Shown here in pieces: positions 1 to 6,911 of a stretch of 34,041 nucleotides of DNA. The translations under genes and the position numbers were made by a program. The notes beneath the pieces are model-generated. The model was given only the letters and a program-made list of their open reading frames with translations. It made no database searches and was not told the DNA's origin. Source of the stretch: a virus. Where the stretch lies: the IMG/VR virus record IMGVR_UViG_3300020166_000063, positions 1 through 34,041 of that record. The stretch is one strand, 5' to 3'. The number at the start of each line of letters is the position of its first letter. The first letter of the stretch is position 1.

Positions 1-1155
1 ACCCTTTACGGAGCAGGACAATTCGGATACTCTATCAAAATGTTAAACGGATCTAATGACGCACAAGTTACTGGTTCAGCTACTGAAGCACTTATCGATT
101 ACGATGACGCTAAAACAATTGGTAACTACAGAAAAGTAACTGTTGCAGCAGCTGATATCCCAGGATTTGACGCAGAAGGAATAAGAGCATTTAGACTTTT
201 ATCTTCTTCAGTAGATATTACACTTAACCCAGAACTTACTAAGTTTGACGGAACAAATGTAACATTCGTAGTAGAAGATGCACCAGGTGGAAATACTTTA
301 GTTTCTCCATTCTCTGCATCAGTTAACTATCACGCACAACCTGCAGATAACGCAAGAGGTGACTTTGAAGATTCAACAGCACCTGCAGCAGGAGCAGTTT
401 CTTCATTAGCTATTCCAGAAATCAACGTAGAGTTGAAATCTGAAGCAGTTGTTGCTAAAACTAGAAAATTGAAAGCACAATGGACTCCAGAGTTTGCTCA
501 GGATCTTAATGCTTATCATTCAATTGATGCTGAGGCAGAACTTACTTCTTTATTAAGTGAGTACATCTCAATGGAAATTGATCTAAAAATCTTAGACATG
601 TTAATCGGTGGTGCAGCTACTACTGAAAGATGGTCTGCACAAAACAACAGAGTATGGAACGGTACTGCTTGGGCAGATGCTGGATCAGACTTCTACAATA
701 CTCAAGGACAATGGTTCCAAACTTTAGGAACTAAAATCCAAAAAGTATCTAACAAGATTCACCAAAAAACATTAAGAGGTGGTGCAAACTTCCTAGTATG
801 TTCTCCAACAGTAGCAACAATCTTAGAATCAATTCCAGGATATGCTGCTAACACAGATGGTGACTCAGCTGAATTTGCTTTCGGAGTACAGAAAGTAGGT
901 CAATTAAACGGTAGATTTAAGGTATACAAAAACCCTTACATGACTGAAAACACTATCCTTTGTGGATTTAGAGGTGGTCAGTTCTTAGAAAGCGGTGCTG
1001 TATATGCTCCTTATGTACCATTAATCATGACTCCTCTAGTATACGATCCAGTATCTTTCACACCAAGAAAAGGTATTATGACTCGTTACGCGAAGAAAAT
1101 GATCAGACCAGAATTCTACGGTAAAGTACACGTTAGTGGATTAGCTACTATCTAG
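1..1155 (+). CDS. Major capsid protein, gp23-like (5' end cut by window edge)
   Basis: This is the shell-forming major head protein of T4-type phages, which assembles into hexamers of the capsid. The frame is open from base 1, so the start lies to the left; the first visible Met at base 40 is internal. About 384 residues are visible against roughly 520 in T4 gp23, so the N-terminal part is missing. Family-like stretches include RKLKAQWTPEFAQDLNAYHS with the following acidic helix (roughly visible residues 155-200) and the C-terminal block LNGRFKVYKNPYMTENTIL, then GFRGGQ, YAPYVPL and TPRKGIMTRYAKKM. These closely resemble the gp23 C-terminus as I know it. It ends in TAG just before a strong terminator, as expected for a very highly expressed gene. 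A gp24-like vertex paralog is possible but less likely. Confidence 0.93.
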   Translation, partial: TLYGAGQFGYSIKMLNGSNDAQVTGSATEALIDYDDAKTIGNYRKVTVAAADIPGFDAEGIRAFRLLSSSVDITLNPELTKFDGTNVTFVVEDAPGGNTLVSPFSASVNYHAQPADNARGDFEDSTAPAAGAVSSLAIPEINVELKSEAVVAKTRKLKAQWTPEFAQDLNAYHSIDAEAELTSLLSEYISMEIDLKILDMLIGGAATTERWSAQNNRVWNGTAWADAGSDFYNTQGQWFQTLGTKIQKVSNKIHQKTLRGGANFLVCSPTVATILESIPGYAANTDGDSAEFAFGVQKVGQLNGRFKVYKNPYMTENTILCGFRGGQFLESGAVYAPYVPLIMTPLVYDPVSFTPRKGIMTRYAKKMIRPEFYGKVHVSGLATI

Positions 1156-1178
1156 TATTAACTTAGATTTATATTAAG

Positions 1179-1204
1179 AGAGGCCTTCGGGCCTCTTTTT
1201 TTTT
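1179..1204 (+). terminator. Strong intrinsic terminator after the capsid gene
   Basis: The perfect stem GAGGCC/GGCCTC (1180-1185 with 1190-1195) is closed by a TTCG tetraloop, extended by A1179-T1196, and followed by an unbroken T-run (1196-1204). It lies 24 bases after the capsid stop and is the clearest terminator in the window. It separates capsid transcription from phoH downstream. Confidence 0.95.
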
Positions 1205-1207
1205 GTA

Positions 1208-1224
1208 CTATTTATTAATATAAA
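1208..1224 (+). promoter_or_regulatory. Candidate late-promoter motif upstream of phoH
   Basis: CTATTTAT at 1208-1215 is followed by TAATATAAA, 34 bases before the phoH start and directly after the capsid terminator. The same core recurs in other gaps (1932, 5422, 6838, 23581, 27854, 29500). Because it sits just after a terminator, a fresh transcription start here makes sense. The promoter function is inferred. Confidence 0.5.
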
Positions 1225-1241
1225 TTAAAACGTTTTAATAC

Positions 1242-1928
1242 ATGCCTTCAAAACACCACACTGACGAAGTGTTCGTCCAAAAAAGAAGACCAAAACGCCC
1301 TATAAAATTTCAAGTTCAACTTAACGAAGAGCAAAAAGCAGCAAAAGCAATAATAATGGATTCACCTGTTACGGTACTAAAAGGTATGGCAGGATCAGGA
1401 AAGACATTAGTAGCTACACAGGTTGCTTTAGATCTACTTTTTACTAAACAAGTTCATAAGATAGTAATTACAAGACCAACAGTATCAAAAGAGGATATAG
1501 GTTTTTTACCAGGAGATATTAGAGAAAAGATGGACCCATGGCTAGCTCCAATATACCACAACCTTTATATGTTGTACAATAAAGAAAAAGTTGACAAAGA
1601 AGTTGAAGCAGGTAATATTGAGATTGTACCATTTGCTTTCATGAGAGGACGTACATTTGTTGATTCTTTTGTAATAGTAGACGAAGCACAGAATGTTACC
1701 CACAATCAAATGGAAACAGTTGTAGGTAGATTAGGAAAAGGATCTAAGATGGTAATATGCGGGGACATGGCACAGATAGACCTTAAAGATAAAAGAGAAA
1801 CTGGGTTTTCATTCTTATCTAGAATAGAAGAAGAGGTATCAGGTTTTAAAACATATGCACTTTTACACAACCACAGGCACAAAATAGTAGCACCAATATT
1901 AGAGGTATATAAAACCTTCAGAGATTAG
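1242..1928 (+). CDS. phoH: PhoH-like P-loop ATPase
   Basis: This is a PhoH-family ATPase of 228 residues. Family hallmarks are in order: Walker A GMAGSGKT (48-55), ITRPTV followed by GFLPGD (77-92), MRGRTF (134-139), Walker B with FVIVDEAQN (143-151), and ICGDMAQID (172-180). The fold is that of helicase superfamily 1 P-loop domains. PhoH is widespread in marine phages, often counted as an auxiliary metabolic gene linked to phosphate stress or RNA metabolism, but its real role in infection is unsettled. The protein is essentially only the ATPase domain, with no PIN or KH domain. The start has no Shine-Dalgarno; the upstream bases are A/T-rich. The gene sits alone between the capsid terminator and the neck block, with a candidate promoter motif on each side. 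Confidence 0.95.
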   Translation: MPSKHHTDEVFVQKRRPKRPIKFQVQLNEEQKAAKAIIMDSPVTVLKGMAGSGKTLVATQVALDLLFTKQVHKIVITRPTVSKEDIGFLPGDIREKMDPWLAPIYHNLYMLYNKEKVDKEVEAGNIEIVPFAFMRGRTFVDSFVIVDEAQNVTHNQMETVVGRLGKGSKMVICGDMAQIDLKDKRETGFSFLSRIEEEVSGFKTYALLHNHRHKIVAPILEVYKTFRD

Positions 1929-1931
1929 TCA

Positions 1932-1946
1932 CTATTTATATATAAA
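1932..1946 (+). promoter_or_regulatory. Candidate late-promoter motif upstream of the neck gene block
   Basis: CTATTTATATATAAA runs 1932-1946, a few bases after the phoH stop and 23 bases before the start at 1955. It matches the recurrent intergenic motif. The segment also contains TATAAA on the coding strand, so the functional orientation cannot be settled by eye. Confidence 0.5.
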
Positions 1947-1954
1947 CTGTAACT

Positions 1955-3097
1955 ATGAGTAATATATCTATATGGGCAGGAACATCTACATTTGGTTCTG
2001 GCCAAACACCATTCGGATTTTATGACAGTGACTCGGACTTTAGTACTGATGCTGATAAAGTAGCAAGATTTTGTGCTCAAAGACTCGGTTACCCGTTAAT
2101 GGACGTTGAACTACAATCAGGATCTTTTTATGCCTGCTTTGAAGAAGCAGTAACTGTATACGGAAACGAAGTCTTTCAGTATAAGATTAGAGAAAACTAT
2201 CTATCATTTGAAGGAGCACCAACAGGTAGTACAGCAAATAATCAACTAGTTGAACCTAACATTAATCGTTTTGTACAAATAGCAAAAAACTACGGTACAG
2301 AAGCAGGTGTGGGAGGTAATGTAACTAAATACTCCGGCTCACTTGAACTAACAGGATCAGTACAGGAATACGATTTAGATTCATGGGCTACCGATAACGC
2401 AATAGAAGGTGGAATAGAAATTAGACGTGTATTCTATGAAGCACCACCAGCAATAACGAGATATTTTGATCCTTATGCAGGAACAGGAACAGGTATTCAA
2501 TCACTAATGGACTCATTTGGATTCGGACAATTCAGCCCAGGTATTAACTTTATGCTAATGCCAGCATCTTACGACGTTATGAAGATGCAAGCAATAGAGT
2601 TTAATGATCAAATTAGGAGATCTACATTTTCATTTGAATTAGTTAATAACAAATTAAAGTTATTTCCTATCCCACAAACAACCGGGAAGTTATTCTTTGA
2701 ATACATGAAGCTAACAGATAAATCTCAATTAAATTTTGATAATTCAACAGATAGAATTACAACAGTATCAGAAGTGCCCTACTCCAACCCTAAATACGAA
2801 CAAATTAATAGTGTAGGAAGGCAGTGGATATTTCAATTTACTTTAGCATTGGCAAAAGAAATGCTAGGGTACATTAGAGGTAAATATGCAACAGTACCGG
2901 TACCAGGCTCGGAAGCAACATTGAATCAAGCAGACTTATTAACTGATGCAAGATCTGAAAAAACAGAATTACTAACTAATTTAAGAGCTATGTTAGAAGA
3001 AGCATCAAGAGGAGCACAAATGGAAGCACAAGCACAAGAATCTGATTTCCTTAGAGCTACTTTAGCACAAGTACCAATGACAATACACGTAGGATAA
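1955..3097 (+). CDS. Neck / head-to-tail connector protein, gp13-like
   Basis: A 380-residue structural protein placed immediately before recognisable gp14- and gp15-like genes. Residues 33-80, with ADKVARFCAQRLGYPLMDVE followed by an acidic-aromatic helix (FYACFEEAVTVYGNEVFQY), resemble the N-terminal helix-LG-P-V-E(L) pattern I associate with gp13-type neck proteins of marine T4-like phages. A GS/T-rich insert (about 85-150) follows. The C-terminal third is alpha-helical and charged, rich in Ala, Glu and Gln, ending MTIHVG. In T4, gp13 and gp14 complete the packaged head and provide the site for tail joining. The stop overlaps the next start as TAATG, implying coupled translation with the 99-residue gene. 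The family call rests on pattern memory and synteny; another connector role is possible. Confidence 0.62.
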   Translation: MSNISIWAGTSTFGSGQTPFGFYDSDSDFSTDADKVARFCAQRLGYPLMDVELQSGSFYACFEEAVTVYGNEVFQYKIRENYLSFEGAPTGSTANNQLVEPNINRFVQIAKNYGTEAGVGGNVTKYSGSLELTGSVQEYDLDSWATDNAIEGGIEIRRVFYEAPPAITRYFDPYAGTGTGIQSLMDSFGFGQFSPGINFMLMPASYDVMKMQAIEFNDQIRRSTFSFELVNNKLKLFPIPQTTGKLFFEYMKLTDKSQLNFDNSTDRITTVSEVPYSNPKYEQINSVGRQWIFQFTLALAKEMLGYIRGKYATVPVPGSEATLNQADLLTDARSEKTELLTNLRAMLEEASRGAQMEAQAQESDFLRATLAQVPMTIHVG

Positions 3098-3396
3098 TGA
3101 AGTTATTGAGAATAATAGAACAGATACAGTTTAAAACCTACGAAGGAATGATAAGAGTTCTTTATGAAGATGGTGAAAGCGAAGATTTAGCTGAACTCTT
3201 AAGAGCATTACCAGGAGTTACAACAGTAACTAATGCTGGACAGTCTGAAGAAATGAGCACAATGACATTTAAAATCAAAGTAATCACTCAGAAAGAGGGA
3301 GAAGAAGCATTTGAACTATTTAAGAACAATGCTATGGATAAATACCCAGGTATAATAAAAATTGAAACAGCGAAAGAAACAATACAAGAGAAGTAA
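3097..3396 (+). CDS. Small conserved-looking protein of unknown function in neck operon
   Basis: A 99-residue protein I cannot assign. Its visible pattern is strand (MIRVLYED), helix (LAELLRALPGV), strand (TTVTNAG), strand (STMTFKIKVIT), helix (EEAFELFKNNAM) and strand (IIKIETA). This beta-alpha-beta-beta-alpha-beta order suggests a ferredoxin-like fold. The phrase LLRALPGV is typical of the first helix-turn in such folds. It is coupled on both sides: its ATG overlaps the gp13-like stop (TAATG) and its own stop overlaps the gp14-like ATG (TAATG). It is therefore likely made in proportion to the neck proteins and may be a minor virion protein or assembly factor. No signal peptide or membrane segment is seen. 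Confidence 0.75.
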   Translation: MKLLRIIEQIQFKTYEGMIRVLYEDGESEDLAELLRALPGVTTVTNAGQSEEMSTMTFKIKVITQKEGEEAFELFKNNAMDKYPGIIKIETAKETIQEK

Positions 3397-3881
3397 TGCT
3401 ATTTGGAAGTAAAAAAGATTTTAACTTACTAGTTCGTATTAATAGAGAACTGCTTAAAGATGTAATAGAACAGGAAATTCTGATCTATAAAATGAATTTA
3501 GCAGATACTAATACTAATATATACGGAGAAGCTATGCAAAAAACTTACCTACAACCGGTAAAACTTAATTGTTTGATAACTAGAGGAGATCAGATAATAG
3601 ATATAGATGAATTTGGACCAGATTTAGGTAGAGATGCATCTTTTGCTCTACTTAAACAAGACTTAGAAGATATATCAGTAGTTCCAGAGGTAGGAGATAT
3701 AGTAATGTGGCATGAAGATTACTATGAAGTAGATACAGTTAAAGAAAATGAGCTGTTTTATGGAAGAAATAATGACTACAACGTAGAAAGAACAGCAGGA
3801 TTCGGTTCTTCAATATCAATAGTATTAGATACTCATTTAACAAGAGCAGATAGAGTAGGAATAGCAAGACAAAGCTTATAA
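3396..3881 (+). CDS. Neck protein, gp14-like (head-tail joining)
   Basis: A 161-residue protein. Residues 99-122 (VGDIVMWHEDYYEVDTV then FYGRNND) match the pattern of T4 gp14, where a GD(L/I)(I/V) stretch, an acidic turn, a Y/F-E-(V/I) strand and an FY pair follow one another. The upstream part DIDEFGPDLGRDASFALLKQ (69-88) fits the region before that motif in the family. It is shorter than T4 gp14 (about 256 residues), so only the core is present. In T4, gp14 binds gp13 to form the neck collar. The order gp13-like, small protein, gp14-like, gp15-like supports the call. The start overlaps the preceding stop (TAATG), and the next gene starts two bases after the stop. Confidence 0.72.
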   Translation: MLFGSKKDFNLLVRINRELLKDVIEQEILIYKMNLADTNTNIYGEAMQKTYLQPVKLNCLITRGDQIIDIDEFGPDLGRDASFALLKQDLEDISVVPEVGDIVMWHEDYYEVDTVKENELFYGRNNDYNVERTAGFGSSISIVLDTHLTRADRVGIARQSL

Positions 3882-3883
3882 CA

Positions 3884-5113
3884 ATGGCAAAAAGAAACAG
3901 ACCAACACCAAAATCACAGAAAGAAATAGCTAATAACATAATTAGCTCACAAGCGTCTGGACCTAAGCCAACTATTGCTGACAATACAAAAAGAGAACTA
4001 CAAAGATCTGTAAAAAACGATACTACCAAAAGACTTCATATTGGTTTAAGGGATATAGATGAAACAATAGTATACTACTTTAACAATGTTATTAAACCCT
4101 CCGTAATACAGAATGGCTCTCGTAAGAACGTACCGGTATTATACGGTTCTCCGGAAAGATGGAAAGCAGTCCAGAAAGACGGCTTTTACCGAGATAAGAA
4201 TGGTAAGATTCAAGCCCCTTTACTTATGTTTAAACGTGATAGCGTTGAAAAAAATAGAGGTTTAGGTAATAAGGTAGATCCAAACAACCCATTAACGTAC
4301 GGTATCTTTAAAAAAAGCTTTTCTAGAAAGAATATATACGATAGATTTAGCGTACTAACCAACCGAAGCAAATCAGATGAGTTATACGGAGTAATAGTAC
4401 CGGACTACGTTACATTAACATACTCTTGTTTAATATTTACAGACTACATTGAACAAATGAATAAGATAATAGAAGCAATAAACTATGCTTCTGACTCTTA
4501 CTGGGGAGATGATGAAAAATTTAGCTTTAGAGCTACAATAGACTCATATACTACAGCTACAGAACTAACACAGGGAGAAGATAGAGCTGTAAAAACCACT
4601 TTTACTATACAAATGCACGGATATATCATATCAGACTCAATACAATCACATATTGCGGGGATGAATAAGTACTACTCAAAATCTAGTGTGAACTTTAAAC
4701 TAGAAACAGCAGGCACATTAGAAGAATTAACAGCAAAAGCAGGAACATCTCAAGCAGAAACAACAACAAGGTTTATTGATTCAGCAGGAGGTGGTATACC
4801 GGCACAATCAACACTGACAGCCGACGAAATAGCTTACATAAGTACAAACTTAACAGTCACCACAGTAGGATCGTTGGATAACAACTGTATTACCTTTAAT
4901 AACTTAGCATTCGTATCAGCACCAAATGGGTTTATACCAGGAGAAGAAAGATTCTCACTATATATTAACGGACAACATATAGCACCAGAAGATTACACAG
5001 TAGCAGAGGTAGGTAGCAATATAGAGGTATGTGTTGACGTAACTAATATAGGGTATAATATAGGATCAGGAGATCAAATTATTTTCACAGGTAAAATAAA
5101 GAATGTAATATAA
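3884..5113 (+). CDS. Tail terminator / sheath stabiliser, gp15-like, with extra C-terminal domain
   Basis: A 409-residue protein. The core (about 55-255) follows T4 gp15: an N-terminal YYFNNVIKPSVIQNG, the basic VPVLYGSPERW segment (83-93), then LTYSCLIFTDYIEQMNKIIE (178-197), FSFRATIDSYTTATE (213-227), and RAVKTTFTIQMHGYI (234-248). T4 gp15 is a hexamer that ends the tail tube and sheath and contacts the neck. T4 gp15 is about 272 residues. Here a linker rich in Thr/Ala (260-335) leads to a C-terminal domain (336-409) with FSLYINGQHIAPEDYTV and a GDQIIF strand, a module I associate with phage fibre and adhesin proteins. So a tail-completion protein appears to carry a surface module. Its stop overlaps the next ATG (TAATG), coupling it to the small fibre gene. 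Confidence 0.75.
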   Translation: MAKRNRPTPKSQKEIANNIISSQASGPKPTIADNTKRELQRSVKNDTTKRLHIGLRDIDETIVYYFNNVIKPSVIQNGSRKNVPVLYGSPERWKAVQKDGFYRDKNGKIQAPLLMFKRDSVEKNRGLGNKVDPNNPLTYGIFKKSFSRKNIYDRFSVLTNRSKSDELYGVIVPDYVTLTYSCLIFTDYIEQMNKIIEAINYASDSYWGDDEKFSFRATIDSYTTATELTQGEDRAVKTTFTIQMHGYIISDSIQSHIAGMNKYYSKSSVNFKLETAGTLEELTAKAGTSQAETTTRFIDSAGGGIPAQSTLTADEIAYISTNLTVTTVGSLDNNCITFNNLAFVSAPNGFIPGEERFSLYINGQHIAPEDYTVAEVGSNIEVCVDVTNIGYNIGSGDQIIFTGKIKNVI

Positions 5114-5418
5114 TGGCTTTAATACATTGGAAACAGATAGATGGCGATTTAACAGGTTCCAGAGTCCTAACAGGATCTCTAGGAATATCAGGGAGTATAA
5201 ACCTAACAGGTAGTGTTGAACAATCCTCAGGCTCATTTACTTTAAACTTTGATGGAGCATCAGACTATTTTAGTGTTAATGTAGGTGGAGAAGAAAAGTT
5301 AAGAATAAATGAAGAAGGTACCTTGCAAATGAAATCTCAAACATCAACACCTACTGCAGTTTCAGGAGGTTTATTCTACTCAGCTTCAAATGATTTTTTC
5401 TTAGGGTTTAGAGACTAG
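5113..5418 (+). CDS. Small fibre-like virion protein
   Basis: A 101-residue protein rich in Gly, Ser and Thr. It starts MALIHWKQIDGDLTGSRVLT and continues with alternating GSLGISGSINLTGSVEQSSG strands typical of beta-structured phage fibres. The middle (about 37-75) reads as FTLNFDGASDYFSVN followed by EKLRINEEGTLQM, resembling a single repeat of the head-domain module used in larger fibres. It ends NDFFLGFRD. The HWKQI start echoes the NWKK(I/L)IVSGS start of the next two fibre genes, perhaps a shared docking end. It is translationally coupled to the gp15-like gene (TAATG). The exact role is unknown; it could be a short fibre, a trimer cap or a decoration protein. Confidence 0.7.
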   Translation: MALIHWKQIDGDLTGSRVLTGSLGISGSINLTGSVEQSSGSFTLNFDGASDYFSVNVGGEEKLRINEEGTLQMKSQTSTPTAVSGGLFYSASNDFFLGFRD

Positions 5419-5421
5419 CCC

Positions 5422-5436
5422 ATATTTATTACTATA
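5422..5436 (+). promoter_or_regulatory. Candidate late-promoter motif upstream of short fibre gene
   Basis: ATATTTATTACTATA at 5422-5436 lies in the 49-base gap before the ATG at 5468, preceded by C. It shares the TATTTAT core and the A/T-rich downstream half with the other intergenic copies. The rest of the gap is A-rich (AAACAAAAAAATATAAC), without a Shine-Dalgarno. Confidence 0.4.
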
Positions 5437-5467
5437 CGACTCATTTATTTAAACAAAAAAATATAAC

Positions 5468-6595
5468 ATGGCAAATTGGAAAAAGATAATTGTTAGTGGT
5501 TCGCAAGCATTATTAGCGAATGTAAAAGCTGACAATTTAACAGCAGGAACCGTTCTTATAGGCGGAACCGGTGGTTTAATAGAAAATAGTGGGATAACAT
5601 TTGCCACTTCAACATACTCTTTTGGAGCAACTAGTTTAGTTGCAACTGGAGCATCCTCAGCACTAACAGGTTCATTTACAGGCTCCTTTGCAGGTGCACA
5701 TACAGGTGATGGATCCGGTTTAACCGGTATAGCATTAGACATTGATGCTTTAGGTAACACAGGTATGAGTAATACCAGTTTAATAGACGGTGACTTATTT
5801 GTCGTTTCTGATGGCGGAACAGAGAAAAAAATTACCTACGGCCAGTTATATAAGAATATATTTGACGAAGTAGCCGGAGACGTAACAATTTCAGCAACAG
5901 GAGCATCAGTAATTGGAGCAGATACAGTAGAAGGTACAATGTTAAATACAAACGTTGCAGATACCACTACAATTGAAGTTTCTTCAGATACATTATCTGT
6001 ATTAAAAGTTCCTAATGCCTTAACAGCGGGATCTGGTTTAAGTGCTGCAGGTACATTTGACGGTGCTACTGCAAGACAATTTAATGTTGACTCAGGATCA
6101 CTACTTCCTTACATTACAGGATCTACATTTGGTACAGTTACTGGAGACGTAACAATCACAGCAGCAGGATTAGCAACTATTGGAGCAAATAAAGTAGACG
6201 GATCTAAATTAACAGATAGTATTACAATCGCCCAGGATTTAACAGGGGCGGGAGATTTAATTGTAAACGGAGACACAACCACAGTTAATACAGCAAACTT
6301 ACAGGTAGAAGATAAGTTTATATTTGTAAATGCAGGATCAGGATCAGTAGCTCCAGTAGGAGAAGGTGGTATAATTGTAGAATCTGGATCAGCAGGATCT
6401 GGATCAGCATTCTACTTTGATGGAAATGCAGATAGATGGTCACTTGCTAACAACTTAGGTAAAGAATCAACTACAGCAACTCCTGAAGCATATGCAGCAG
6501 TAGTAGTTGATATAGATGCATCAATGTCGTCAGGTATATATGAACAAGTAGGTAACATTAAACATGAAGGTGGAGATATCTACATATGGGCATAA
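5468..6595 (+). CDS. Short tail-fibre-like protein
   Basis: A 375-residue protein of the beta-rich Gly/Ser/Thr/Ala type. The N-terminus MANWKKIIVSGSQALLANVK matches that of the 2259-residue fibre downstream (MPNWKKLIVSGSDANLNSIV), suggesting a common attachment end. Inside are fibre phrases: LTGSFTGSFAGAHTGDGSGL (about 71-90), two GDVTI(S/T)A-type repeats (about 138 and 220), and a segment NTANLQVEDKFIFVNAGSGS (about 276-295) followed by FYFDGNADRWSLANN. A close analogue of that last segment lies in the partial fibre gene around 31771-31950. It ends GGDIYIWA with tandem stops TAA TAG. No catalytic motif is visible. It is probably a virion fibre or a fibre subunit. Confidence 0.78.
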   Translation: MANWKKIIVSGSQALLANVKADNLTAGTVLIGGTGGLIENSGITFATSTYSFGATSLVATGASSALTGSFTGSFAGAHTGDGSGLTGIALDIDALGNTGMSNTSLIDGDLFVVSDGGTEKKITYGQLYKNIFDEVAGDVTISATGASVIGADTVEGTMLNTNVADTTTIEVSSDTLSVLKVPNALTAGSGLSAAGTFDGATARQFNVDSGSLLPYITGSTFGTVTGDVTITAAGLATIGANKVDGSKLTDSITIAQDLTGAGDLIVNGDTTTVNTANLQVEDKFIFVNAGSGSVAPVGEGGIIVESGSAGSGSAFYFDGNADRWSLANNLGKESTTATPEAYAAVVVDIDASMSSGIYEQVGNIKHEGGDIYIWA

Positions 6596-6640
6596 TAGCG
6601 TAAAAAAAATAGTTAATTAAATAATAAAAAAATAAGTTAT

Positions 6641-6826
6641 ATGGGTATATTATCAAAGATTACCAAACCAAAAGGTTCTCAAGAATTAACCATAGAAGAT
6701 CTTAAATTTCTTCTATCTAAAATGAGAATTGCAACATACACTGGAGAAGAATTTGAACACTTTTACAATGTCTGGGTAAAGCTAACAGAAACATTACAGT
6801 ATTTAGAAAGCAAAAAGGGGACTTAA
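6641..6826 (+). CDS. Small helical protein of unknown function between fibre genes
   Basis: A 61-residue protein. MGILSKITKPKGSQELTIED leads into two helices: LKFLLSKMRIATYTGEEFE and FYNVWVKLTETLQYLESK. The LxFLLxKxxxATYxGxEFExFYxVWxKL pattern recalls a family of very short phage proteins with no known role. It sits between two fibre genes, so a chaperone or regulatory role for fibre assembly is conceivable but unproven. The preceding 45-base gap is A/T-rich with a TTAATTAA palindrome (6613-6620) and neither a Shine-Dalgarno nor the TATTTAT motif. The stop codon falls in the loop of a hairpin (6809-6839). Confidence 0.72.
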   Translation: MGILSKITKPKGSQELTIEDLKFLLSKMRIATYTGEEFEHFYNVWVKLTETLQYLESKKGT

Positions 6827-6839
6827 GGTCTCCTTTGCT
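6809..6839 (+). terminator. Imperfect hairpin at end of the 61-residue gene (weak terminator or processing site)
   Basis: AAAGGGGAC (6814-6822) pairs with GTCTCCTTT (6828-6836) through one G-T pair. Flanking AGCAAA and TTTGCT can add base pairs past a two-base bulge. The loop TTAAG contains the TAA stop of the 61-residue gene. There is no long T-run after it, so it may be a weak terminator or an RNA processing or stability element. Confidence 0.45.
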
Positions 6840-6856
6840 ATTTATACGTATATTAT
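6838..6856 (+). promoter_or_regulatory. Candidate late-promoter motif upstream of the 2259-residue fibre
   Basis: CTATTTAT at 6838-6845 is followed by ACGTATATTAT, overlapping the right arm of the hairpin and 74 bases before the ATG at 6912. It is one of four copies with the exact CTATTTAT core found between genes. Confidence 0.48.
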
Positions 6857-6911
6857 AGGCCCGAAAGGGAAGTGGACTCACATTGAGCAACCAACCGTAA
6901 TTGTTTAGAAT
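6857..6911 (+). other. Leader region before the 2259-residue fibre
   Basis: These 55 bases hold a small CCC-GAAA-GGG hairpin (6860-6869) with a GNRA-type loop, then an unpaired-looking stretch of more balanced base composition (GTGGACTCACATTGAGCAAC) leading to the ATG. No Shine-Dalgarno and no open frame are visible. If transcription starts in the motif just upstream, this would be the longest 5' leader in the window. Its function is unknown. Confidence 0.3.

Noticed and set aside
3739-4029. Minus-strand frame of 96 codons with hydrophobic, membrane-like content
   Set aside because: It overlaps the junction of the gp14-like and gp15-like genes, both supported by family patterns. Its Leu/Phe runs mirror A-rich Lys/Glu/Asn codons on the + strand.
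6613-6620. TTAATTAA palindrome in the gap at 6596-6640 as an operator
   Set aside because: It is an eight-base A/T palindrome in very A/T-rich DNA, expected by chance, with no second copy placed similarly before another gene.
6857-6911. tRNA or small RNA gene in the more GC-balanced leader
   Set aside because: Only one short CCC/GGG hairpin is visible. There is no cloverleaf, no GTTC-type T-arm and no room for a full tRNA.
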